The notes under the pieces were generated by a model. That model worked only from the letters and a program-made list of their open reading frames with translations. It did not search any database and was not told the DNA's origin. Source: Curtobacterium sp. MCBA15_012 (GTDB lineage Bacteria; Actinomycetota; Actinomycetes; Actinomycetales; Microbacteriaceae). Taken from it: DNA of 64,000 bases. The translations under genes were made by a program, and so were the position numbers. This document shows, one piece after another, positions 1 to 8,765 of the stretch (position 1 is the stretch's first letter; each line of letters opens with the position of its first letter). The DNA lies in contig NZ_CP126267.1 in NCBI RefSeq assembly GCF_001864935.2, forward strand, positions 868,001-932,000, read 5' to 3'.

Positions 1-94
1 GTCGGGGTGTGGCGGTGGCGGGCGGGGCCGGTCGCGGTGTGGCGGTGGCGGGCGGGGCCGGTCGCGGTGTGGCGGTGGCCGGCGGGGCCGGTCG
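1..94. repeat. 30-bp tandem repeat, three units
   Basis: Three consecutive 30-base units (starting at 1, 31 and 61) built on GTGTGGCGGTGGC-type sequence differ by single bases. The array runs off the left edge of the window and stops at the termination codon of the minus-strand permease, so it lies in that operon's 3' region. No gene is seen in it. Confidence 0.8.
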
Positions 95-985
95 TCACTT
101 GACCGCACCGCCGAGCGCGCCGGCGGAGATGTAGCGCTGGGCGACGATGAGGAGCACGGCTGCCGGGAGCGACGCGAGGACGGACGTCGCCATGACGGGT
201 CCCCAGTCGGTCACGTTCGAGCCGATGTAGTTGTAGATGCCGAGCGTGATCGGGCGGACCGCGTCGGTCGAGGTCAGGGTGAGCGCGATGAGGAAGTCAC
301 CCCACGCACCGAGGAACGTGAACAGCGCGGCCGTGACGATCGCGTTGCGGCTGATCGGCAGGACGATCGACACGAACGCGCGCAGGTCGGTCGCGCCGTC
401 GACCAGGGCGGCCTCGACCAGGCTCGGCGGGATCGACTCCATGAACGCGCGCATGAGCAGGATCGCGAACGGGACCTGCACGGCGCTGTCGGCGAGGATG
501 AGCCCGACGTAGCTGTTGAGCAGTCCGACGTTGTTGAACAGCGTGTAGAGCGCGTTCGCGATGACGATGCCCGGGATCATCTGCGTGATGAGCAGCACGA
601 GCAGGAACGTCCGCGTGCCCCGCATCCGGAACCGGGCCAGGCCGTAGGCGGCGGGGGTGGCGATCGCGAGGGTCAGGACGACGGTGCCGAGGCCGATGAT
701 CATGCTCGACACGAAGTTCTGGCCCTGCTGGGCGAACGCCGCCTGGTACCCGGCGAACGTCGGGTTCCACGGGAACCAGGTCGCGGTCGCGGCGCCCGAG
801 GTGGCCTGCAGGCTCGTGTTCACCATCCAGTAGACGGGGAACACCATGATCGCCAGGAACACGATGCCGAGGATCGTGAAGGGGAGCCCCTTGGCCGAGC
901 GGCGGGGACGCCGGTCCCGCGCGGTCCGCTCGGTCGTGATCGCCCGGGTGACGGTGACGGTCTGGTTCGCGAGTCCGACGCTCAT
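95..985 (-). CDS. Carbohydrate ABC transporter permease (MalG-type)
   Basis: Inner-membrane permease of a sugar importer, 296 aa, of the binding-protein-dependent transport inner-membrane family. A basic cytoplasmic N terminus (about 30 residues) precedes a first hydrophobic helix at roughly 33-55, and about six membrane segments are apparent. The cytoplasmic EAA loop that docks on the ATPase is clear from about residue 191 (EAALVDGATDL). The ATG at 985 overlaps the stop of the upstream permease by 4 nt (ATGA), giving translational coupling. The reading frame stays open into the upstream gene, but homology begins here. Third gene of a binding protein-permease-permease operon. Substrate is not evident from sequence. 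Confidence 0.93.
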   Translation of the reverse strand: MSVGLANQTVTVTRAITTERTARDRRPRRSAKGLPFTILGIVFLAIMVFPVYWMVNTSLQATSGAATATWFPWNPTFAGYQAAFAQQGQNFVSSMIIGLGTVVLTLAIATPAAYGLARFRMRGTRTFLLVLLITQMIPGIVIANALYTLFNNVGLLNSYVGLILADSAVQVPFAILLMRAFMESIPPSLVEAALVDGATDLRAFVSIVLPISRNAIVTAALFTFLGAWGDFLIALTLTSTDAVRPITLGIYNYIGSNVTDWGPVMATSVLASLPAAVLLIVAQRYISAGALGGAVK

Positions 986-1932
986 TCGTCGACCGCCTTC
1001 CTGGAGATCGCGATGTAGACCATCGCGAAGACGAACGAGACGACGATGAGGACGTTGCTCACCGCGGCTCCGATGCCGAACTGGAAGTTGATGAAGGACT
1101 GGTGGTACGCGTTGGTGGCCAGGGTCTGCGTCGAGTTCGCCGGTCCGCCGCCGGTCAGGCCGAGGATGATGTCGACGACCTTCAGCGTGTAGACGACCCC
1201 GAGCACGATCACCACGCTCACCACCGACCGGATGCTCGGCCAGGTGATGTACCAGAAGGCCTTGAAGCCCGTGGCACCGTCGAGGGCACCGGCTTCGTAC
1301 AGCTCCGGCGGGACCGACTGCAGCCCGCTGTAGAGGATCGTGGTGTTGAACGGGATGCCGAGCCAGACGTTCACCCCGATGACCGCGATGAGCGCCAGGC
1401 TGGGGCTGACGAGCCAGGGGACCGGACCGATGCCGACGACGCCGAGCAGCTGGTTCAGGGCGCCGCTGTCCTGGTCGAGCAGCCACTTCCAGACCGCGCT
1501 CGACGCGATCAGGGGCAGCAGCCACGGCAGCAGGAGCAGTCCGCGCAGGAAGCCCGACAGCGGGAAGTGCCGCCGGAAGAACAGCGCGAGGCCGAGGCCC
1601 AGGACGAACTGCAGGACGATCGACCCCGCGGTGAACAGGGCCGTGTTCACCACGCTCGTCGTGAAGACGCTGCTCGAGAAGACCGAGACGTAGTTGCCGA
1701 GGCCCACCCAGGGTGCCTCGCCGGTGAAGAAGGTCTTCGTCGTGTAGTCCTGGAACGACATCAGGACGTTCTTGACGACCGGGTAGCCGAAGAAGACGGC
1801 CACGAAGACGGCGGCCGGGATGACGAACAACCACCGGGTGGTGGCGGACCGGATGCGCGCGCGGCGCTGTCCGGGTCGTGCTGGGGCCGGGGACGTCGTC
1901 GTCCGGGGCCGGATCTGTGTCGAGGCGCTCAT
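982..1932 (-). CDS. Carbohydrate ABC transporter permease (MalF-type)
   Basis: First permease of the importer, 316 aa. A basic N-terminal tail of about 30 residues is followed by a hydrophobic segment (LFVIPAAVFVAVFFGYPV) and further membrane helices. The EAA loop reads EAGALDGATGFKAFWYITWP, the usual contact site for the nucleotide-binding subunit. It lies 60 nt downstream of the binding-protein gene and overlaps the next permease by 4 nt. A purine-rich ribosome-binding sequence (GGAAGGACC) precedes the ATG. No ATPase gene accompanies the operon, as is common for actinobacterial sugar importers that share one MsmK-type ATPase. Confidence 0.93.
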   Translation of the reverse strand: MSASTQIRPRTTTSPAPARPGQRRARIRSATTRWLFVIPAAVFVAVFFGYPVVKNVLMSFQDYTTKTFFTGEAPWVGLGNYVSVFSSSVFTTSVVNTALFTAGSIVLQFVLGLGLALFFRRHFPLSGFLRGLLLLPWLLPLIASSAVWKWLLDQDSGALNQLLGVVGIGPVPWLVSPSLALIAVIGVNVWLGIPFNTTILYSGLQSVPPELYEAGALDGATGFKAFWYITWPSIRSVVSVVIVLGVVYTLKVVDIILGLTGGGPANSTQTLATNAYHQSFINFQFGIGAAVSNVLIVVSFVFAMVYIAISRKAVDE

Positions 1933-1992
1933 GTCAGGTCCTTCCGTCCGGGGTGCGGGGAGCCGACCGCGTGGTCGGCTCCCCGTCTCCCA

Positions 1993-3225
1993 CTACTGGT
2001 TCTGCGACTGCGCCTGCTCGAGCGCCTGCTCGGGGTCGGCCTTGCCGGTGAGGGCGAGCTGGACGGCGGTGTAGATCTTCGTCGCGGCCTTGGGCCAGTC
2101 GGGACCGAGCTCACCGGTGCGGGCACGGGCGGTCTGCACGGTCGTCACGAACGAGGCCACGTCCTGGTGGTCCTTCGCCCAGGCGGTGCCGACCTCGATG
2201 TTGGTCGGCACGTTGCCGGTGGTGCCGGCGAAGACCTTCTGCATCTTGTCGCTGTTGAGGCACCCGACGAACTTGCCGGCGAGCTGCATCTTGGCCTTGT
2301 CGCCGGTCTGCGGGACCGTGAAGGCCTCGCCACCGAGCGGGGCGACGGTCTCCGAACCGGTGCGCGTCGGGATCGGGACGCTGTCGAACTCCAGGTCCTT
2401 CGCCTTCTTGAGTGCCGGCAGCTGCCACGGACCGTTGATCATCATCGCTGCCTTGCCCGCGATGAACTGGTTGTTCACGTCGGCCTGGGCCCAGTTGATC
2501 GAGCTCTTCGACATCGAGCCGTCGTTCTGCAGGTCCTCGACGAGCTGGAGCGCCTGGGTGGCCTCGGGCGTCGCGATGTCCTTCTCGTCGCCGCCGTTCG
2601 ACCAGAAGAAGGGCAGGAACTGCCAGGTGCCCTCGTACGTGTTGATGTTGCTCATCGCGAAGCCGTAGGTCGATCCGCTGGTGAGCTTCTTCGCGGCTTC
2701 CTTGAGCTCGTCCCACGTCTTCGGGGGCTGGATGCCCGCGTCGGCGAGCATCTTCTTGTTGTAGTAGAGCGCGATCGAGTTCGTGACCGGCTGCAGACCG
2801 TAGAGCTTGCCCTTGTACGTGTTCGCGCCCTTGACCCCCGGGACGTCGTCGTCCGCGTCGAGCCCGTAGTCCGCCAGGTCCGACAGCGCACCGGAGGCGG
2901 CGATCTGCTGCACGTCGGGGTTGTCGAGCATGAGCACGTCCGGCAGGGTCCGCGACGACGCCTGCTGCAGCACCTTCGAGATCAGACCGGCGCCGGCGAC
3001 GTGGTTGATCTTCAGCTCGGCACCGACCTCCTTCGCGCACTGCTGGTAGATCGGGTCGTAGTTCGCGGCGTAGTAGTCCTCGATCGTGAGGGTCTTGCCG
3101 CCGCCGGACGAGGCGGACCCGGCGCCGGAGCAGCCGGTGAGGACGAGCGGGATCGTCGCGATCGCGGCGACGGCGCCGACGAGGGCGCGCGTCCTGCGGG
3201 ACGGGGAGGGGGAACCAGGCTTCAT
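1993..3225 (-). CDS. Extracellular sugar-binding lipoprotein (ABC importer)
   Basis: Family 1 extracellular solute-binding protein, 410 aa. The N terminus has a positively charged stretch, a hydrophobic core and a lipobox (VLTGC), so it should be a membrane-anchored lipoprotein capturing sugar for the two permeases downstream. The ATG at 3225 is chosen because it starts the signal peptide and is preceded by AGAGAAGAG; the longer open frame upstream would bury the signal. First gene of the operon. A promoter (TTTACA-17-TTAGCT) and a palindromic operator lie about 90 nt upstream, facing the divergent LacI gene, so repression relieved by an imported sugar is likely. The ligand is unknown. Confidence 0.93.
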   Translation of the reverse strand: MKPGSPSPSRRTRALVGAVAAIATIPLVLTGCSGAGSASSGGGKTLTIEDYYAANYDPIYQQCAKEVGAELKINHVAGAGLISKVLQQASSRTLPDVLMLDNPDVQQIAASGALSDLADYGLDADDDVPGVKGANTYKGKLYGLQPVTNSIALYYNKKMLADAGIQPPKTWDELKEAAKKLTSGSTYGFAMSNINTYEGTWQFLPFFWSNGGDEKDIATPEATQALQLVEDLQNDGSMSKSSINWAQADVNNQFIAGKAAMMINGPWQLPALKKAKDLEFDSVPIPTRTGSETVAPLGGEAFTVPQTGDKAKMQLAGKFVGCLNSDKMQKVFAGTTGNVPTNIEVGTAWAKDHQDVASFVTTVQTARARTGELGPDWPKAATKIYTAVQLALTGKADPEQALEQAQSQNQ

Positions 3226-3311
3226 CGACTGCTCTTCTCTTCGCGGATGCGGGGAAGGACGCGGTGCGGCGACTCCACTGACGTCGTCGTCGCGGTGGTC
3301 CTGGGGCGAGA

Positions 3312-3340
3312 AGCTAACAGAAAAGCGCTTCACCTGTAAA
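3312..3340 (-). promoter_or_regulatory. Promoter of the first ABC importer operon
   Basis: Reading the minus strand, TTTACA (3340-3335) and TTAGCT (3317-3312) are separated by 17 nt, a good sigma-70-type promoter driving the binding protein. The palindromic operator covers both elements, which fits repression by steric exclusion. Confidence 0.6.
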
Positions 3341-3350
3341 GCGCTTTTCT
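3319..3350. promoter_or_regulatory. LacI-family operator, 12-bp perfect arms
   Basis: AGAAAAGCGCTT (3319-3330) and its exact complement (3339-3350) flank an 8-nt spacer. Each arm itself contains the palindrome AAGCGCTT, so the site is two LacI-type half-operators 16 bp apart. It sits between the divergent importer operon and lacI gene, which probably encodes the cognate repressor. Confidence 0.75.
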
Positions 3351-3494
3351 GGTGACGACCGAGGACTATGCTCGTGACGACCGCCGGACCCACGGCGGTG
3401 GCCACCGGTGACCCGGTGGTGCGAGCCGCCGGGACCACGGCGGTGTGAGCCGCCGCGACCACGGCGGCGTGTCCGTCCGCCCGCAGGAGGTGCC

Positions 3495-4520
3495 GTGGCC
3501 ACGATGCAGCAGGTCGCCGACCGTGCCGGGGTGTCCATCGCGACGGTCTCGTTCGTCGTGAACGGCACGAAGTACGTCACACCGGCGACGACCGCGAAGG
3601 TGACCGCGGCGATGCGCGAGCTGAAGTTCCGCGGCAACGTCGTCGCGCGCGCCCTCGCGAGCCGGCGCACCCGGATCATCGCCCTGCTGTTCCCGACCAC
3701 GGGCAACCGCTTCAGCCCGACGACGTCGGAGTTCTTCATGAGCGCTGCCGAGCGGGCGTCGGAGCGCGGCCACCACCTCGTGCTCTGGCCGGTGGACCCC
3801 GCCGGCGAGGACCTCGACGACCTCGTGTCCGGTGGCCTCGTCGACGGTGTCGTCCTCATGGAGGTGCGGATGGACGACCCGCGCGTGGCGAAGCTCACCG
3901 AGCTCGGCGTCCCGTTCACCCTGATCGGTCGCACCCGGGACAGCAGCGCGCTGCCGTTCGTCGACATCGACTTCGAGACCACGATCGAGGACAGCCTCGA
4001 CCACCTGCAGGGCCTCGGGCACCGGCGTTTCGGCCTCGTGCTCGAGAACCTCGAGGGCACGCCGATGGCCGGGTACGCCCCCCACCTCCGCGTCGAGGAC
4101 ACCTTCCGCGCGTCCGTCGCCGAGCGCGGTGGCGCCGGGACGATCGTGTACGCGGCGTCCGGGAGCGAGGGCGGCCGTGCCGCAGCCCGGGAACTCCTCG
4201 CGGCGGACCCCGACGTCACCGCGGTGCTCGTGATGAAGGACGACTCGTCGGCGGGGCTGCTCGTCGGGCTCTGGTCCGCCGGTCGTCGGGTCCCGGACGA
4301 CGTGTCGGTGCTGAGCATCGCGTCCTCGGCCGCGGCGGGGGACCAGCACCACCCGCGGCTCGCGGTGATGATCGCCCCCGGTCACGAGCTCGGCGTCCGT
4401 GCGGCCGACGCGCTCATCGACCAGCTCGACGGCACCTCGACCGAGCTCCCGCACTTCCTGCTGCCGTGCGTGCTCCGCACCGCCGAGTCGACCGCACCGG
4501 CTCCGGCCCCGCGCGTCTGA
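3495..4520 (+). CDS. LacI-family transcriptional repressor
   Basis: Sugar-responsive DNA-binding regulator, about 341 aa. The N-terminal helix-turn-helix is typical (QQVADRAGVSIATVSFVVNG), followed by a hinge (VARALASRRTRIIALLFP) and a periplasmic-binding-protein-like effector domain. The GTG at 3495 follows AGGAGG by 4 nt; the ATG at 3504 in the same frame is an alternative with a longer spacing, so the start is uncertain by three codons. A -10-like TATGCT lies at 3367-3372. It is divergent from the first importer and close upstream of the second, so it may control either; the operator at 3319-3350 favours the first and autoregulation. Confidence 0.9.
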   Translation: MATMQQVADRAGVSIATVSFVVNGTKYVTPATTAKVTAAMRELKFRGNVVARALASRRTRIIALLFPTTGNRFSPTTSEFFMSAAERASERGHHLVLWPVDPAGEDLDDLVSGGLVDGVVLMEVRMDDPRVAKLTELGVPFTLIGRTRDSSALPFVDIDFETTIEDSLDHLQGLGHRRFGLVLENLEGTPMAGYAPHLRVEDTFRASVAERGGAGTIVYAASGSEGGRAAARELLAADPDVTAVLVMKDDSSAGLLVGLWSAGRRVPDDVSVLSIASSAAAGDQHHPRLAVMIAPGHELGVRAADALIDQLDGTSTELPHFLLPCVLRTAESTAPAPAPRV

Positions 4521-5310
4521 CCCCACGGGCCCAGCGACACCGCACGGTCTGCCGTCCGCGTGAGGTGTCGCTGCGCCCGTGAGGATGCTGACGCACCCAG
4601 CCACCCGCCGGCCGGGAGGCGCGTGGCGGCCCGGCACCGCGCCTCCCGTCCGCCCCGCGGTGCGTCCGCCCCGCGGAAGCGACAGATCGCGCGCTGCCCC
4701 GCCCGACGTGGTCGCGAAAGCGACAGCTCCCCGCCGACTGTCCGCACCGATCTGTCGCTCTCGCGGCGGGCCCCACCCGACCCGCCGGGCTCGCGACAGA
4801 CCCCACGCGCCCAGCGACACCCCACGGCCCGTCGGCGGCGTGAGGTGTCGCTGAGCCCGTGAGGTCGCTGCACCGGCCCACCCACCCACCGGACGGGAGG
4901 CGCGTGGCGGCCCGGCACCGCGCCTCCCGTCCGTCCCGCGGCCGGTCCGCCCCGCGGAAGCGACAGATCGCGCGCTGCTCCGCCCGACGTGGTCGCGAAA
5001 GCGACAGTTCCCCGCCGACTGTTCGCGCCGATCTGTCGCTCTCGCGACAGACCTCACGCGCCCAGCGACACCTCACGGCCTGCCGGCTGCGTGAGGTGTC
5101 GCTGAGCCCGTGGGGTCGCTGCGCCGACCCACCCACCGGCCGGGAGGCGCGTGGCGGCCCGGCACCGCGCCTCCCGTCCGCCTCGCGGCCGGTCCACCCC
5201 GCGGAAACGACAGATCGCGCGCTGCCCCGCCCGACGTGGTCGCGGAAGCGACAGTTCCCCGCCGACTGTTCGCACCGATCTGTCGCTTTCGCGACGGGCC
5301 CCACCCACCC
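4521..5310. repeat. Triplicated composite palindrome array
   Basis: Non-coding block of three related units beginning at 4521, 4801 and 5052. Each unit holds three palindromes in the same order: (1) AGCGACACCTCACG with its complement, perfect in the third unit at 5063-5102; (2) the dispersed element GGGAGGCGCG...CGCGCCTCCC at 4613-4648, 4891-4932 and 5141-5176; (3) a long-range pair GCGACAGATCG...CGATCTGTCGC enclosing about 80 nt. Open frames across it on both strands are shadows of the repeats and lack plausible starts. Confidence 0.8.
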
Positions 5311-5390
5311 CGCCCGCACACCCACCCCGCCCGCACACCCACCCACCCCGCACACCCACCCCGCCCGCAGACCCACCCCTGCACCCACTC
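5305..5390. repeat. C-rich low-complexity tandem repeat
   Basis: Irregular repeats of CACCCCGCCCGCACACC-like sequence between the palindrome array and the second importer operon, with almost no G on the plus strand. No gene is present. Confidence 0.7.
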
Positions 5391-5406
5391 CCAGGGACCG
5401 TTGGTT

Positions 5407-5436
5407 GTGTGGTCTCACAGGTTCGCAGCACCACAC
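5407..5436. promoter_or_regulatory. Inverted repeat upstream of second importer
   Basis: GTGTGGT (5407-5413) and ACCACAC (5430-5436) form an inverted repeat ending 14 nt before the ATG of the binding-protein gene. It could be an operator or a leader hairpin that partly occludes the ribosome-binding site (AGGAGGA at 5441-5447). Functional assignment is a guess. Confidence 0.3.
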
Positions 5437-5450
5437 GTCGAGGAGGACGG

Positions 5451-6770
5451 ATGGCAATCGACCGGAGACTGTTCCTGCTCGGGGGAGCGGGGGTGCTGCT
5501 GCTCGCGGGCTGCTCCACCCGTCCCGAGCGCACCACCGTCGAGGACTGGCCGACGGACCCACCCGAGGGTGACGTCACGATCAGCTGGTGGGCCGGGCAG
5601 GTCGCCTCGAAGGACGGCGGGGACCTCCGTCGCCGCCTCATCGCGGCGTTCCAGGAGGAACACCCCAACATCAGCGTGCGCATCGTCAGCGCCCCGAGCG
5701 ACACCGACACGAACCGGACCAGCCTCACGACGCAGATCGCCGCCGGCAGCCCGACCCCGGACGTGTACCTCGGCGACGTGGCCTGGCCGGGGCAGTTCGC
5801 GAAGAACAAGCTCGCGACGCCGGTGGACCAGCTCGTCGGGGCGGACTTCTTCGAGCAGTTCCCCGAGGGCCTCCGGCAGGCGGCGAGCGTCGACGGGACG
5901 TACTACATGTTCCCGCTCTACATCGACGAGTCGTTCTTCCTGTACCGGCAGGACCTGCTCGACAAGCACGGCTTCCAGGTCCCGCGCTCGTGGGAGGAGG
6001 TCAAGTCCACCGCCGCGAAGCTCGTGGACACGGGCGACGTCGACTACGGCCTCGCGTTCCAGGGCGACGTCTACGAGGGACTCACCTGCAACGTGACCGA
6101 GTTCGTCGCGGACGCGGGCGGTTCGCTCCTCAACGACGACCTGACACGGCCCGAGACGACGAGCTCGGAGACGAAGCGCGCGTTCGAGTTCATGCGCTCG
6201 CTCATCACCGACGGCGCCGCTCCCCGCGCGACCCTGACCTACCAGGAGCAGGACACGAACGACGCGTTCTCGGGCGGTCGCGCGGCGTTCCTCCGCAACT
6301 GGTCGTACGCGTGGGGGATCGCGAACGGGCCGGACTCCGCGGTCGCGGGCAAGGTCGGGCTCGCCGCCCGGCCGACGTTCGACGGCATGGACGAGCACCA
6401 CTCGACGATCGGGGGCTGGGGGAACTACATCAACCCGCACACGCAGCAGCCCGCGGCGGCGTTGACGTTCGCGAGCTGGATGTCGAGCGAGACCGCGCAG
6501 CAACTCCTCACCCGCGAGGGCGGAGTCCTGCCGGCCCGCAGCGCGACCCTCGTCAGCCAGGACGCGAAGCGCCAGCAGCGGCCGACGTACGACACGGCCG
6601 CGGGCATCACGCTCGTGCCCCGCCCGACCTCGACGGCGTACTACCCGAAGGTCTCGCAGGGCGTCTACCAGAACGGCAACAGCATCCTCGGCGGACAGAC
6701 GTCGGTCGACGGCGGCACGAGCGCGATGGCCTCCGCCATCCAGCTCGCCCTGCAGGGCGCGGCGCTGTGA
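5451..6770 (+). CDS. Extracellular sugar-binding lipoprotein (second ABC importer)
   Basis: Family 1 solute-binding protein, 439 aa. The N terminus MAIDRRLFLLGGAGVLLL ends in the lipobox LLAGC, so export and lipid anchoring are expected. The mature part shows the usual ISWWAGQ beginning and EEHPNI segment of sugar-binding proteins of maltose/trehalose-like importers. The ATG at 5451 follows AGGAGGA by 3 nt; the frame is open further upstream through the repeat array, but signal-peptide position fixes this start. The next gene starts inside the stop codon region (GTGA), so the three genes form one operon. Confidence 0.93.
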   Translation: MAIDRRLFLLGGAGVLLLAGCSTRPERTTVEDWPTDPPEGDVTISWWAGQVASKDGGDLRRRLIAAFQEEHPNISVRIVSAPSDTDTNRTSLTTQIAAGSPTPDVYLGDVAWPGQFAKNKLATPVDQLVGADFFEQFPEGLRQAASVDGTYYMFPLYIDESFFLYRQDLLDKHGFQVPRSWEEVKSTAAKLVDTGDVDYGLAFQGDVYEGLTCNVTEFVADAGGSLLNDDLTRPETTSSETKRAFEFMRSLITDGAAPRATLTYQEQDTNDAFSGGRAAFLRNWSYAWGIANGPDSAVAGKVGLAARPTFDGMDEHHSTIGGWGNYINPHTQQPAAALTFASWMSSETAQQLLTREGGVLPARSATLVSQDAKRQQRPTYDTAAGITLVPRPTSTAYYPKVSQGVYQNGNSILGGQTSVDGGTSAMASAIQLALQGAAL

Positions 6771-7765
6771 GCGCCGACACCGGGACGCGCACGTCACGCG
6801 CGTCGGTCCGGTCGGGTGCGGGGCACCGGCCGGGAGGCGCGGGTCGCCAGGACGGGTACCGCCCGACGAGCGCGCGGTCGCGGATGGAGCGCGTGCGTGC
6901 GCGGGGTGCGTGGGGCTTCGCGGCCCCGGCGCTCCTGGTCGTGGCGGCGGTCACGATCTTCCCCGTCGTGTACTCGATCGTCCTGAGCTTCGCCGACGTC
7001 GAGATCGGCTACGACGGGTTCAGCATCCAGGGCTTCGGGCTCGGCAACTACGCGGCCCTGCTGCAGAGCGCCGACTGGTACCGGGCGCTCGGCTTCACGG
7101 TGCTGTACACGGTCGTGACGGTCTCGGTCGAGCTCGTCCTCGGCATGCTCGTCGCCCTCGTGCTCGAGCGACTCGGGGCCACGCGCGGCTGGATGCTCGC
7201 GCTCATGCTCGTGCCGTGGTCGCTCGTCACGATCGTCAACGCCCAGCTCTGGAAGTACGTCTACGACTCGACCTACGGCGTCGCGACGTGGTTCTTCGGG
7301 CTGTTCGGGGACGCGCCGGTGATCCTCGGCGAACCGGTGCCCGCGATCACCGGGCTCATGGTCGCCGACATCTGGAAGACGACGCCGTTCGTCGCGATCA
7401 TCCTGCTCGCCGGCCTCGTCCAGATCTCCGAGGACCACTACGAGGCGGCCGAGCTCGACGGCGCGAACGGGTGGCAGACGTTCTGGCGGGTCGTCGTGCC
7501 GCAGCTCGTGCCGACGCTCACCATCGCGGTGCTGTTCCGCGTGCTGCAGGCGTTCGGGGTGTTCGACCTGCCCTTCGTCCTGACGAACGGCGGACCGGGC
7601 ACGACGACGCAGTCGCTCGCGATCATGGGCTACAAGGTCCTGTTCCAGGACATCAACATCGGCCCGGGCGCCGCGATCGCCACGAGCACCGCGCTCATCG
7701 TCGCGGTCGGCTGTCTGCTGTTCCTCCGGGCCTTCCGGAACCAGGCGAAGGGAGGGGACGACTGA
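6767..7765 (+). CDS. Carbohydrate ABC transporter permease (MalF-type)
   Basis: Membrane permease of the second importer, 332 aa. An unusually long charged N-terminal tail (about 48 residues) precedes the first hydrophobic segment (FAAPALLVVAAVTIFPVV). The EAA loop reads EAAELDGANGWQTFWRVVVP. The GTG start at 6767 overlaps the binding-protein stop by 4 nt, and its own TGA shares one base with the next ATG. Family assignment is firm; substrate is unknown. Confidence 0.92.
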   Translation: MSADTGTRTSRASVRSGAGHRPGGAGRQDGYRPTSARSRMERVRARGAWGFAAPALLVVAAVTIFPVVYSIVLSFADVEIGYDGFSIQGFGLGNYAALLQSADWYRALGFTVLYTVVTVSVELVLGMLVALVLERLGATRGWMLALMLVPWSLVTIVNAQLWKYVYDSTYGVATWFFGLFGDAPVILGEPVPAITGLMVADIWKTTPFVAIILLAGLVQISEDHYEAAELDGANGWQTFWRVVVPQLVPTLTIAVLFRVLQAFGVFDLPFVLTNGGPGTTTQSLAIMGYKVLFQDINIGPGAAIATSTALIVAVGCLLFLRAFRNQAKGGDD

Positions 7766-8613
7766 TGCCCCGACAGCGTGTCCGCAAGGGGTGGCGCCGG
7801 TGGGTGAACACCGTGAACGTCAGCGGTGTCGTCATCGCCGTGCTCACCGCCCTGCCGCTCTACTGGCTCGTGACGACGGCGCTCAAGCCCTCGTCGGAGA
7901 TCGCCCAGTCGCCGCCGACCGCGTTCCCGCGGGCGCTGACGTTCGACAACTTCGTCGTCGCGTTCCGGGACAACGCCCTCGGCCAGTACATGGTGAACAG
8001 CGTCATCGTGTCGGTCTCGACGACGGTGATCGTCCTCGGCCTGGCGTTCCTGGCCGGCTACGCGCTCGCCGGGCGCTGGATCCGGGGCCGCACGGCGGTG
8101 ATGACGTCGCTGCTCATGCTGTCGGTGTTCCCGGCGATCGCGGTGCTGACGCCGCTGTACCTGCTCGAGCGCAACCTCGGCCTGCTCAACTCGTACCCGG
8201 GGCTGATCGTGCCGTACGTGGCGTTCAACCTGCCGTTCGCCATCTGGATCATGCGGAACTACCTGCAGGGGATCCCCTCCACGATCGAGGAGGCCTCCGA
8301 GATCGACGGCGCCGGCGCGTGGCGGACGGTCCTGTCGGTGATCCTGCCGATGGCGAAGCCGGGGCTGTTCACGGTCGGGGTGTTCACGTTCACGGCCTCG
8401 TGGAGCGAGTTCCTGATGGCCCTGACGTTCAACAGCGAGAACTCGTTCCGCACCATCCCGGTCGGCATCGCGTTGTTCGGCACCCAGTTCACGGTGCCGT
8501 TCGCGCAGATCTTCGCGGCGAGCGTCGCGGCGACGGTCCCGATCGTCGTGCTCGTGCTCGTGTTCCGCCGGTCGATCGTGTCCGGCCTGACCTCCGGGGC
8601 GGTGAAGGGCTGA
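7765..8613 (+). CDS. Carbohydrate ABC transporter permease (MalG-type)
   Basis: Second permease of this importer, 282 aa. Hydrophobic helices begin at about residue 20, and the ATPase-docking loop reads EASEIDGAGAWRTVLSVILP. The ATG overlaps the preceding stop (TGATG) and is preceded by GGGAGGGG. The protein ends GLTSGAVKG, the common C-terminal pattern of these permeases. The operon ends here and is followed by a strong dispersed palindrome rather than by an ATPase gene. Confidence 0.93.
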   Translation: MPRQRVRKGWRRWVNTVNVSGVVIAVLTALPLYWLVTTALKPSSEIAQSPPTAFPRALTFDNFVVAFRDNALGQYMVNSVIVSVSTTVIVLGLAFLAGYALAGRWIRGRTAVMTSLLMLSVFPAIAVLTPLYLLERNLGLLNSYPGLIVPYVAFNLPFAIWIMRNYLQGIPSTIEEASEIDGAGAWRTVLSVILPMAKPGLFTVGVFTFTASWSEFLMALTFNSENSFRTIPVGIALFGTQFTVPFAQIFAASVAATVPIVVLVLVFRRSIVSGLTSGAVKG

Positions 8614-8682
8614 GGGTGGCCGCGCACTCGTCGACGAGACCTGCGTCGTGTCGGCGGGCGGCGGATGCGCTGGTGACCGGCA

Positions 8683-8730
8683 GACGGACGGGAGGCCCGT
8701 GGCGATCCCGCCACGGGCCTCCCGTCCGTC
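8683..8730. repeat. REP-like palindrome with 22-bp perfect arms
   Basis: Member of the dispersed GACGGACGGGAGGC family: 22-bp arms with a 4-nt loop (ATCC), located after the second importer operon and before the convergent small ORF. It could act as a bidirectional terminator but lacks a T-tract. Confidence 0.85.
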
Positions 8731-8765
8731 GTTCGGTCGCCGTGGCGACCGTCGGTCACACGCCG

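Noticed and set aside
4521..5310. CRISPR array
   Set aside because: Units are 250-280 bp and palindromic throughout, without short repeats separated by unique spacers, and no cas genes are present.
4521..5572. Open frames through the triplicated palindrome block, one running into the second binding-protein gene
   Set aside because: The signal peptide and Shine-Dalgarno at 5451 define the real start; upstream codons only translate palindromes.
8683..8730. Classical rho-independent terminator
   Set aside because: The stem is very strong, but no T-run follows on either strand, so it was listed as a repeat with only possible terminator function.
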